Positions 22,941-30,428 of a stretch of DNA of 46,718 nucleotides are shown piece after piece. Source of the DNA: Candidatus Parendomicrobium reticulitermitis (GTDB lineage: Bacteria > Elusimicrobiota > Endomicrobiia > Endomicrobiales > Endomicrobiaceae); contig JAITTG010000058.1 of NCBI GenBank assembly GCA_031287095.1, positions 1-46,718 of the forward strand, read 5' to 3'. The position numbers and the translations under genes were made by a program. The notes under the pieces are model-generated. The model did not search any database. It was given only the letters and a program-made list of their open reading frames with translations, and was not told the origin of the DNA. Position 1 is the first letter of the stretch; each line of letters opens with the position of its first letter.

Positions 22941-24371
22941 CTATATATCCTTATTTATCATTCCAATCATAATTTCCATTTTCATGCCTCTGGAACCTTT
23001 TACTAATATTACTGTGTTGGAAGTTATTGACAGCGTTTTTAAGTTTTCTAATAAATCTTGGGCAGTCGGGGCGTAGAATACATTGCCGCCTTTTAATGCT
23101 TGCGCGGTATTGGACATATCTTTGCCGGCAAGATACGATGCTTTTACTTTTTGTTTGCTGATAAATTCTCCTAATTCTTTGTGATATTTTGAGGAGTCAA
23201 CGCCGAGTTCTAACATATCGCCCAAAATTAGGATTATGTCTTTGTCTGCGTAAGTTGCGCATATTGTTTTTATTGATTCTTGCATTGACGAGGGATTGGC
23301 ATTGTAGGCGTCATTGATTATTACTGCGCCGCTTTTTAGCGTTGTGATTTCCATACGCATTCTTGGAGGAGTAAAATTTTCTATGCCTATTTTAATATCG
23401 TTTATTGAAAAACCAAAACCGCTCGCTATGGCGGCGGCGCATAGCGCATTTTTTATAAAAGTTTCCCCTTTTTGTGTTGAGTTTATGGGAATTGAATCAG
23501 AACCTATATATAGTATAAAACTGACGCCGTCTTTGTTGATTTTTATGTTGTCTGCATAAATACTCGCCTTGTTTTGAATTGAAAAATCAATCACTTTTTT
23601 AAATTCACTATGTCCGTCATTGCTATCAATTAGTCTGTCATTATGGGCTTGACAACCATTAAGCCTGCAATGACGGAAAGTGTTAAGATATTCATCGTCT
23701 GTATTTAGAGCAATGAAACCGTCTTTGGCAAGATATTTGAAAATATTTTTTTTCTCTTTAAATACCCCTGCGGGGGTTTGGAAAGTTTCGAGGTGCGAAC
23801 AGCCTATATTGGTGATTGCGGCGGCATCGGGGGCGAGTATGTTTGCCAAAATGTCTATCTCGCCAAAAAGTGAAGAGCCGATTTCTAATACCGCGTATTT
23901 ATATGAAGAGTCCAATTCAAAAATTGAAAGAGGCGCCCCTATTCTATTGTTGAAATTGCCTTTGTTAGCGAGAGTTTTATATTTTCTGTTTAAAATTGAA
24001 AATAAAATTTCTTTTGTGGTGGTTTTGCCGTTTGAGCCTGTGATAGCCGCTACTTTTAAGTTTTTAAAACTGTTTCTGTATGCCTTTGCCGCCTCGCCTA
24101 AGGCGATAATTGTGTCTGATACTTCTATTATGGCAATGTTTTTTGAGATATTGATAGGTTTTGAAACAACTATACCCGCCGCGCCCGCTTCTATCGCTTG
24201 CGGGATAAAATTATGTCCGTCAAAATTTTCGCCTTTGATAGCGAAAAAAAAATCGCCTTCTTTGATTGTCCTTGAATCAATTGAGATGTTTTGAATTGGT
24301 AAATCTGAACTTCCTGATATGAGATTTGCTTTTGCCGCATTGACCAAATCTTTAATAAAAAAATCTTGCAT
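22941..24371 (-). CDS. murF: UDP-MurNAc-tripeptide--D-alanyl-D-alanine ligase, with an in-frame palindromic insert
   Basis: A 476-residue ligase that adds D-Ala-D-Ala to UDP-MurNAc-tripeptide. Signatures: SIDSRTIKEGDFFFAIKGEN in the N-terminal domain, the ATP loop ITGSNGKTTTKEIL, GNFNNRIGAPLS, LEIGSSLFGEID, NIGCSHLETF, and VIINDAYNANPSSMQ in the C-terminal domain. Residues about 232-252 (FRHCRLNGCQAHNDRLIDSN region) come from a 63-bp palindromic repeat between CCGTCATTGC ends. It is a whole number of codons, so the frame survives. The start ATG overlaps the murE stop by one base (TAATG), implying translational coupling. Confidence 0.94.
   Translation of the reverse strand: MQDFFIKDLVNAAKANLISGSSDLPIQNISIDSRTIKEGDFFFAIKGENFDGHNFIPQAIEAGAAGIVVSKPINISKNIAIIEVSDTIIALGEAAKAYRNSFKNLKVAAITGSNGKTTTKEILFSILNRKYKTLANKGNFNNRIGAPLSIFELDSSYKYAVLEIGSSLFGEIDILANILAPDAAAITNIGCSHLETFQTPAGVFKEKKNIFKYLAKDGFIALNTDDEYLNTFRHCRLNGCQAHNDRLIDSNDGHSEFKKVIDFSIQNKASIYADNIKINKDGVSFILYIGSDSIPINSTQKGETFIKNALCAAAIASGFGFSINDIKIGIENFTPPRMRMEITTLKSGAVIINDAYNANPSSMQESIKTICATYADKDIILILGDMLELGVDSSKYHKELGEFISKQKVKASYLAGKDMSNTAQALKGGNVFYAPTAQDLLENLKTLSITSNTVILVKGSRGMKMEIMIGMINKDI
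23614..23676. repeat. 63-bp palindromic element inserted in frame in murF
   Basis: The two ends CCGTCATTGC (23614-23623) and GCAATGACGG (23667-23676) are perfect inverted repeats, and the interior 'atgggcttgac' and 'ttaagcctgc' echo the CGGGCTTGACCCG intergenic repeats. Length is 21 codons exactly. The encoded 21 residues sit in the central domain and have no counterpart in the usual MurF pattern. Confidence 0.7.
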
Positions 24372-25897
24372 TAAAATTTAAACTCCTTTTGTCCATAACT
24401 TTTTTTGTTTTCTTTCTCTTTTTCTTTGAGCGCTATGTATTTTTCCGCTATTTCTCTATCGTCAAAATGGAATTTCTGCGTTCCAAGTATCTGATAATTT
24501 TCATGTCCTTTGCCTGCGATTAAAATTATATCGTCTTTATCGGCGCTCATAACCGCTTCTTTTATCGCCGTTTCTCTGTCCGCTATTATTTTATAATTAT
24601 TTAGACCCGCTTTTTTTATGCCGAACTCTATATCTAAAATTATGAGATTTGCATCTTCTGTTCTGGGATTGTCGCTTGTTACAAAAGTAAAATCGCTCAT
24701 TTGCGCCGCTGTTTTTCCCATAAGGGGTCGTTTTGTTCTGTCTCTATCGCCGCCGCAGCCGAAAACTGTCAAAATTCTATTGTGTTTAACTATCTTTAAA
24801 GCGGACAAAACATTTTTTAAAGCGTCGTCAGTGTGGGCATAATCCACTACAACTTCAAAACCTAACCCTTTTGTATCAACTCTTTCAAGCCTGCCCGGAG
24901 CGGCTTTTGCATTTTTTAAAGATTCAATTATTGTTTCCATAGGAATTGAGCAATAAAAGCAAATAGCGATACAAGCCAAAACATTATAAACATTGTGCAA
25001 CCCAATATGCTCTATATTTATTTTTTTTCTGTCTTGCCCAAAGAGCAAATCAAAAGATGAGCCGCTTTTGCCGATATTGATATTTTCCGCTCTAAAAGAC
25101 GCTGTTTTGTCATCAATGCCGTAAGTTGTGATTTCTATATTCTTATTTATTTCTAAAAGTTTTTTGCCGAATTTATCATCTGTGTTTATTACGGCGCGCT
25201 TTTGATTTTTTTTATCATTGAATTTGCCCAAATCTTTAAACAAAATAGATTTTGCCTCAAAATAGCGCTCTATATCTTTATGAAAATCCAAATGGTCTTG
25301 AGTGAGATTTGTAAATACGGCTATATCAAATTCTATTCCCGCAACCCGTCCCAAAGATAAAGCGTGAGATGAGACTTCCATTATGAGATATTCAATCCCG
25401 CTGTCTGCCATCTCTCTCATCATTTTGTAAAGGTCGGCAGATTGAGGCGTAGTATTGTTTGCTGTGATAACTTTGCCGCCGTAACGATAATTGATAGTGC
25501 CTATTACCGCGCGATTTTTGCCCGCGGCGGATAAAATGGATTCTGTAATATAAGCGACGCTCGTCTTGCCATTGGTGCCTGTGACGGCTATTATTGCAAG
25601 TTCTTTATCAGGATGGCGGTAAAATTTTGCGCTAAAAATGGACATAAAAGCAAAGACATCTTTTACCACTATTTGAGATACCGATATATCTTGTTTGGCA
25701 TCTGAGATTATAAGTTTTGCTCCCTTTTCTATAGCCTGATTGATAAATTTTTTGCCGTCTGTAAAATGACCGCTTAAAGCAAAAAAAGCAAACCCTTCTG
25801 CGACAGAGCGGGAGTCATAGGAAATACCTGAAATCTCGTAGTTTTCATTTCCATAAAATTCTATTTTGTCTAAATTTAAAAATTCTTTTATTTGCAT
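24371..25897 (-). CDS. murE: UDP-MurNAc-L-alanyl-D-glutamate--meso-diaminopimelate ligase
   Basis: A 508-residue ligase that adds the third amino acid of the murein peptide. It has SYDSRSVAEGFAFFALSG in the UDP-binding domain, the ATP loop VTGTNGKTSVAYI, NTTPQSADLYKMM, EVSSHALSLGRV, NLTQDHLDFH with the carbamylated Lys region downstream, and VFGCGGDRDRTKRPLMG. The specificity loop reads TSDNPRTEDAN; the DNPR motif is that of enzymes using meso-diaminopimelate rather than lysine. The murE stop and murF start overlap by one base. Upstream lies the right arm of the inverted repeat pair and then lolC/E. Confidence 0.95.
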   Translation of the reverse strand: MQIKEFLNLDKIEFYGNENYEISGISYDSRSVAEGFAFFALSGHFTDGKKFINQAIEKGAKLIISDAKQDISVSQIVVKDVFAFMSIFSAKFYRHPDKELAIIAVTGTNGKTSVAYITESILSAAGKNRAVIGTINYRYGGKVITANNTTPQSADLYKMMREMADSGIEYLIMEVSSHALSLGRVAGIEFDIAVFTNLTQDHLDFHKDIERYFEAKSILFKDLGKFNDKKNQKRAVINTDDKFGKKLLEINKNIEITTYGIDDKTASFRAENINIGKSGSSFDLLFGQDRKKINIEHIGLHNVYNVLACIAICFYCSIPMETIIESLKNAKAAPGRLERVDTKGLGFEVVVDYAHTDDALKNVLSALKIVKHNRILTVFGCGGDRDRTKRPLMGKTAAQMSDFTFVTSDNPRTEDANLIILDIEFGIKKAGLNNYKIIADRETAIKEAVMSADKDDIILIAGKGHENYQILGTQKFHFDDREIAEKYIALKEKEKENKKSYGQKEFKF

Positions 25898-26117
25898 TTT
25901 TTTCTGTCTCCCGCCCTGTACGACTTTTATATTTTTTTCGTTCTTTTTTGTTCTTCGTCGTTTATTTCTACTCTTTCCCGTTTTAGTTTACTATTCGTCC
26001 GAGCTGGCAGGTTTGAAACTCGCCCCGAACAACAAAGGCAACGGCGCGCTTGGCGATGTGGGTGGGTTTGAAACCCACACCCTACGAGGATTTTGGATTT
26101 TTTTGTTTTTGTCGTTA

Positions 26118-26285
26118 TGTATGAGACGCGCTCCGCGAAGCATTTTGAGCGTCCTTTGGCAGAATTTGTCTGCGCGCGTATAACGGCGCTATCCAAACAG
26201 ACAAATTGTGTCAAAAGATGCTGCGACCTTCCAGTCCTGCGCTTAACTTAGAGACAGTCGTGTGTATCGCGGCTTCGCCGCACAT
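26118..26285. repeat. Inverted repeat arm R, partner of 21370-21540
   Basis: Reverse-complement match to 21370-21540. It begins near 'gcgctccgcgaagcattttg' and ends with 'atcgcggcttcgccgc' next to the stop of the lolC/E gene. Just upstream (26030-26095) is a GGGTTTGAAACCC palindrome related to the hairpin at 3513. No gene lies in the 390-bp gap. Confidence 0.75.
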
Positions 26286-26287
26286 AA

Positions 26288-27514
26288 TTATTCCTCGCGC
26301 ATTGCTTTTAATGGGTCAAATTTTGAGACCTGATATGCGGGGTATATTCCCGCCATTATTGTGATTACGAAAGCGCATAAACCTACCATAAAAATATCCG
26401 AAGGAATGATTGCCACAGGAAGCCTTTCTATATAATACACGCCTTGCGGAAGTTTGATGAGATTTGAGTATTTTAAAATTAAACTGATTGAAACGCCGAA
26501 AATTATTCCCAAAACTGAGCCTGCAAAACCTACTATAAGCCCTTCGTAAAAGAAAATTTTTGCAATTGAAAATTTGGAAAAACCTATCGCCGACATTATT
26601 CCGATTTCTTTAGATTTTTGCGCGCTAAGAAGTAAAAGGTTGGATATTATATTGAAAGCCGCCACCAAAATTATTAAGCCTAAAATCAAAAACATCATAA
26701 TCTTTTCAAGTTTTAAAGCGGAAAATAAATTTTTATTTAATTCTATCCACGCTCTCGACAAATAAGTATGCCCTAAATCTTCTTGTATTTGGGCGGCGAC
26801 TGACACAGCCTTGTCAAAACTTTCAGTCTGAGCGCTTATACCGCTTATAGATGCGCCCATAGCAAACAATTCTTGAGCCGCCTTTATATCCATAAAACCC
26901 AAAGAAGAATCATAATCATACATCCCCGAATGAATTACGGCGGCTACTTTGAATTTATACATTTTAGGCACCGATGCAAAATTTGCGGGAAAAGTTAAAA
27001 GAACTTCGCTGCCCGCATAAGCAAGAATATGTTTGGCGAGTTCATTGCCTATAACAATATCCCTTGCGCCCAATTCGCCTTTAAAATCAATATCGCTTTC
27101 CTCTATTGTTTTTCTGATGCCCAGCATCTCATCTTCTTTTTTGAAATCAACCGCTTTAATCAAAACTCCCGTCGTCGCGCCGCTTTCTATATTTCTTATT
27201 ATGCCTTGGCGGTATATAAATGGAGAAATGCCGATTATAGATTTATTTTCTCTTACCTTATCTTCAATTTTTTTAATATCGTCAATATAATATCCGTCGG
27301 CTTTTGTTATGACGATTTGAGGTTGTATGCCTAAAATTTTATCTCTTATATCGGTTTGAAACCCGCTCATCACCGCCAAAGTGATAATTAGCGCCGTCAC
27401 TCCAAGCGTAGTTCCGCCTATGGCGATAAGATTGGTAAGCAAAGAAAAAAAAGTTTTTTTACCCGATTTTAAATATCTAAACGCGATGAAAAGTTCTACT
27501 GATTTTTCAAACAT
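26288..27514 (-). CDS. Lipoprotein-releasing ABC transporter permease, LolC/LolE family
   Basis: A 408-residue inner-membrane protein of the FtsX/MacB superfamily that, with the ATPase LolD, pulls lipoproteins out of the inner membrane for delivery to LolA. It has an N-terminal cytoplasmic segment ELFIAFRYLKSGKKTFFSLL, a first helix (about 25-50, IAIGGTTLGVTALIITLAVM) followed by the GFQTDIRDKILG motif typical of LolC/E, a periplasmic domain to about 265, then three helices, with AQKSKEIGIMSAIGFS as the coupling segment. Only one permease is present, so it may work as a homodimer (LolF-like). It begins one base after the lysS stop, so the two are cotranscribed. No lolD is in the window. Confidence 0.88.
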   Translation of the reverse strand: MFEKSVELFIAFRYLKSGKKTFFSLLTNLIAIGGTTLGVTALIITLAVMSGFQTDIRDKILGIQPQIVITKADGYYIDDIKKIEDKVRENKSIIGISPFIYRQGIIRNIESGATTGVLIKAVDFKKEDEMLGIRKTIEESDIDFKGELGARDIVIGNELAKHILAYAGSEVLLTFPANFASVPKMYKFKVAAVIHSGMYDYDSSLGFMDIKAAQELFAMGASISGISAQTESFDKAVSVAAQIQEDLGHTYLSRAWIELNKNLFSALKLEKIMMFLILGLIILVAAFNIISNLLLLSAQKSKEIGIMSAIGFSKFSIAKIFFYEGLIVGFAGSVLGIIFGVSISLILKYSNLIKLPQGVYYIERLPVAIIPSDIFMVGLCAFVITIMAGIYPAYQVSKFDPLKAMREE

Positions 27515-27515
27515 T

Positions 27516-29015
27516 TTATGGTCTCATTGTGGGAAATGTTATCACTTCTCTTATTGAAACGGCTCCGGTAAGAATCATCACAAGCCTGTCTATGCCTATG
27601 CCCAAACCGCCCGTCGGGGGAAGTCCTTGCTCAAGCGCTATTATATAATCCTCGTCATAGGGCATAACTTCGTCGTCGCCTTTGGCTTTTGCGTCCATTT
27701 GCTCGCTAAACCTTTTTTGCTGCAATTGCGGGTCGTTTAATTCGGAATAAGCGTTTGCGATTTCCATACCATTGATATAGAGTTCAAATCTTTCGGCTAT
27801 ATCGGGATTATTAAATTTCACTTTGGAAAGAGGGGAATAGACTGCGGGATAATCTATTATAAATGTGGGATTTTTAAGATTGGGGATGACTTTTTCATCA
27901 AGAACTTGATCTAAAATTTTCTTATCAGACGCATTTTTGGGCAAGTCCAATTTTAAATTTTTTACTTGCTCAAACATTTTGCCGCTTTCAACAAAAGGCA
28001 AAAGGTTTAAGCCTGTGAATTTTTCTATAATGTCAAAAAGTTTGATTCTTTCAAAATTCAATTCAACTTGAGAATCTATAGCCTTTGCCGCAGTTTTGAG
28101 CAGTTTTTCTGTGATATCCATCATATCATTGTAGTCAGCATAAGCCTGATAGAGTTCCAACATAGTAAATTCTGGATTATGATTTTTGTCTATGCCTTCA
28201 TTTCTAAACATTCGTCCGATTTCAAAAACTCTGTCCATACCGCCTACGACAAGCCTCTTTAAATAAAGTTCAGGCGCAATACGCAAAAACAAATCTATAT
28301 CAAGAGCATTGTGATGAGTTGTAAAAGGTTTGGCATTGGCGCCGCCGGCAAGAGTTTGCAGAGTCGGAGTTTCAACTTCAACAAAATGCAAATCTTCAAG
28401 AGTATGCCTTATAGAAGAAATAATTGCCGCTCTATCGGTAAAAATTTTTTTAACATTTTCATTTGCAATCAAATCTATATATCTTTGTCTATAACGGGTT
28501 TCAATATCTTTAAGCCCATGCCACTTTTCAGGCAGAGGGCGCAAAGATTTACTTAACATAGTCCATTTTTCAATCATTATTGTGAGTTCATTGGTTTTTG
28601 TTCTAAAAGGTATGCCTTCAACGCAGATAATGTCGGAAAGGTCGACAATATCTTTAAGCATTTTATAATTGTCCGCGCCGACAATATCCGCTCTGACATA
28701 GATTTGAATTTTTGCAGACCCGTCTTTAATATCTAAAAATGCGGCTTTGCCCATATTTCTAAAAGTCATCACTCTGCCCGCCGCTTTTACTTTTGTATCC
28801 GATTGTTGCTCTTTTTCAAGCGAAGCAAATTCTTTTTGAATTTCTAAAATAGTTTTTTCAAGCGTGAACGCTTTGGCGGGATAAGGGTTGATTCCGTCTT
28901 TTAAAAGGTTCTCAACTTTTTGTTTTCTTAAAGCGATTAATTGCTCAATTGGCGCGCCGCTTTGTTCTTCTGATTGCTGTTGTTGCATTTGTTGCTGCTG
29001 TTGTTTTTGGTGCAT
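27516..29015 (-). CDS. lysS: Lysyl-tRNA synthetase, class II
   Basis: A 499-residue enzyme that charges tRNA-Lys. It has an OB-fold anticodon-binding domain ([20 protein letters not shown] region) and the class II catalytic core: motif 1 [10 protein letters not shown], motif 2 [20 protein letters not shown], and motif 3 [13 protein letters not shown], ending in ITFPTMRP as LysS proteins do. The N-terminus is a Gln-rich run ([18 protein letters not shown]) before the usual [12 protein letters not shown] start; this is unusual. The first Met is retained because AAAGGA lies seven bases before it. A long hairpin stands in its leader. Confidence 0.96.
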   Translation of the reverse strand: MHQKQQQQQMQQQQSEEQSGAPIEQLIALRKQKVENLLKDGINPYPAKAFTLEKTILEIQKEFASLEKEQQSDTKVKAAGRVMTFRNMGKAAFLDIKDGSAKIQIYVRADIVGADNYKMLKDIVDLSDIICVEGIPFRTKTNELTIMIEKWTMLSKSLRPLPEKWHGLKDIETRYRQRYIDLIANENVKKIFTDRAAIISSIRHTLEDLHFVEVETPTLQTLAGGANAKPFTTHHNALDIDLFLRIAPELYLKRLVVGGMDRVFEIGRMFRNEGIDKNHNPEFTMLELYQAYADYNDMMDITEKLLKTAAKAIDSQVELNFERIKLFDIIEKFTGLNLLPFVESGKMFEQVKNLKLDLPKNASDKKILDQVLDEKVIPNLKNPTFIIDYPAVYSPLSKVKFNNPDIAERFELYINGMEIANAYSELNDPQLQQKRFSEQMDAKAKGDDEVMPYDEDYIIALEQGLPPTGGLGIGIDRLVMILTGAVSIREVITFPTMRP

Positions 29016-29046
29016 TTTTAGTCCTTTTAATTGATTTTGGATATAT

Positions 29047-29085
29047 AAAGAATATCAGCCGCATTTTTGGCGGCTGATATTCTTT
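29047..29085 (-). promoter_or_regulatory. 16-bp perfect hairpin in the lysS leader (attenuator or terminator)
   Basis: Arms AAAGAATATCAGCCGC and GCGGCTGATATTCTTT pair perfectly around a seven-base loop, about 32 bases before the lysS ATG and downstream of a predicted promoter at 29129-29157. On the plus strand a run of seven Ts follows, so it also resembles a terminator in that direction. I see no T-box or other riboswitch pattern. Confidence 0.5.
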
Positions 29086-29128
29086 TTTTGATTGATTTTT
29101 AAATGATTTTTTACTTTTTGACGGAGGG

Positions 29129-29157
29129 ATATTAACAAAAAACTTGTGGAAATGCAA
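29129..29157 (-). promoter_or_regulatory. Predicted promoter of lysS
   Basis: On the minus strand TTGCAT (29157-29152), 17 bases, then TAATAT (29134-29129). The start point would lie near 29122, giving a leader of about 105 bases that includes the hairpin. Confidence 0.45.
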
Positions 29158-29306
29158 ATTGACTTTTCCGATTTGTAATATTTTTACATTGCGTATAAAT
29201 AATACCGCCTTTGTTTTTATTGCTTTGATAATCATATAGGAAAGTCAGGAGACGAACAACACGAATATAATCTGAATTATAGTAAGCAAAACGAACAGAT
29301 TGGTTT

Positions 29307-30080
29307 TCATTCCAACATTGGATCTGTGTTTTTCTTTACAATCAACTTTTGTTTTCCATATAACTCCACAAATTCTTTATCTGCTTTCACAACTTCCATT
29401 TCCAAGACTATATTCTTATTTCTTGGCAAATCTCTTGGAACAAAGTATTCAAAAAGAAGAATAACCATATAAGATTCATACTTCTTTCTGCCAATTACTT
29501 TAACTTCCCAAAAAGCGCGTTGTTTGGAATTAATATCAAAATCGATATTGAATGTTTTATCTGATATGATTTTCAAATTTAATTTGTAATTAATTTTATA
29601 AGTTTCTTCTGAATAAATTGCTTTTTCAGGCAATAGAACAATTGAATATTTGCCAGGATATTTATTTTTGAATTCCGTTCTGTATTTTCCAACTTTTGAA
29701 ACATCTAAATCTATTTCAACTAAATTTTTGTATAAATCTCTTAGCGGAAAAATATAATTCAAATGAATGAAATGTGTTCTGAAAATACAAATCAATATTA
29801 TTGAAATCACAAAAAGCAAAAGTATTGATATTTTCACAAATTTATGTTTTGTTAAAAAAAATAAAATAGTAAGGAACATTGTTATGACTGTAAGCGACAC
29901 TATTGTTATAAATAGTATCATGAAATCTGTTCTGAAAACAGAAAGCAAAATTATAAAAACTGCGTAAAGCAAAAATATTGATATTTTCACAAACTCATGT
30001 TTTGTTAAAAAAAATAAAATAATAAGGAATAATGTTGTGAATAGGAACAAGTCTATTGTCAAGAATGACACTGTATTCAT
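29307..30080 (-). CDS. Membrane protein of unknown function, candidate immunity protein
   Basis: A 257-residue protein with four hydrophobic helices in the first 110 residues, then a soluble domain rich in beta strands and lysine. The helix pairs are an internal duplication: FLTKHEFVKISIFLL...SVFRTDF and FLTKHKFVKISILLL...CIFRTHF are near repeats in DNA as well. The ATG follows the stop of the effector-domain frame with no gap (TAAATG), so the two are translationally coupled. In contact-dependent inhibition and other polymorphic toxin loci the gene directly after the toxin tip encodes its immunity protein, and membrane-anchored examples exist. That role is inferred from position only; I recognise no family. 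Confidence 0.6.
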   Translation of the reverse strand: MNTVSFLTIDLFLFTTLFLIILFFLTKHEFVKISIFLLYAVFIILLSVFRTDFMILFITIVSLTVITMFLTILFFLTKHKFVKISILLLFVISIILICIFRTHFIHLNYIFPLRDLYKNLVEIDLDVSKVGKYRTEFKNKYPGKYSIVLLPEKAIYSEETYKINYKLNLKIISDKTFNIDFDINSKQRAFWEVKVIGRKKYESYMVILLFEYFVPRDLPRNKNIVLEMEVVKADKEFVELYGKQKLIVKKNTDPMLE

Positions 30081-30428
30081 TTATTGATATATGTTTTCTA
30101 ATCTATAATACTCTTTTCTTACATCATCTATGAAATCTTGACAATTATATTTGTCTTTCACAAAAGGAATGCCTAACAAACTATACTGGTTTTGGGCTGG
30201 GCTTACATTTTTTACCGCTTTTCTCATGATAGCATCATCATAATGTTTCCTATCGCTTGTTGTATATAGCGGCAGATTTTCTATCTTGTCTTTATCAACT
30301 TTTCCTTTGCCCGTATCAAAGAATCCTTCATTGCTGTATTCTTCATTACTTTCTTTATTGTCTTCATAGAATATCTGTTCATGGGCTATGTCTATATTCA
30401 ATTCATCAAATCCAGGAGGAGCGTGCAT
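30081..30428 (-). CDS. C-terminal effector domain of the FHA protein, now out of frame
   Basis: A 115-codon frame that overlaps the end of the FHA gene by 23 bases. It reads MHAPPGFDELNIDIAHEQIF, then a charged linker, and ends VKDKYNCQDFIDDVRKEYYR. The NCQDF context is what papain-like or NlpC/P60-type domains show around a catalytic Cys, and HEQ may hold a partner His, but I cannot confirm a catalytic set. Deleting four bases (for instance CGCT in TATGCACGCTCCTCC) would join the FHA frame ...GYGIYLYA to PPGFDEL. I infer that this was the toxin tip of the exoprotein, cut off by a frameshift. It may still be made as a separate protein from its own ATG. Confidence 0.55.
   Translation of the reverse strand: MHAPPGFDELNIDIAHEQIFYEDNKESNEEYSNEGFFDTGKGKVDKDKIENLPLYTTSDRKHYDDAIMRKAVKNVSPAQNQYSLLGIPFVKDKYNCQDFIDDVRKEYYRLENIYQ

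Noticed and set aside
29047-29085. T-box or other amino-acid riboswitch before lysS
   Set aside because: The leader is only about 105 bases, and I see no T-box consensus, specifier loop or antiterminator; only a single hairpin is present.
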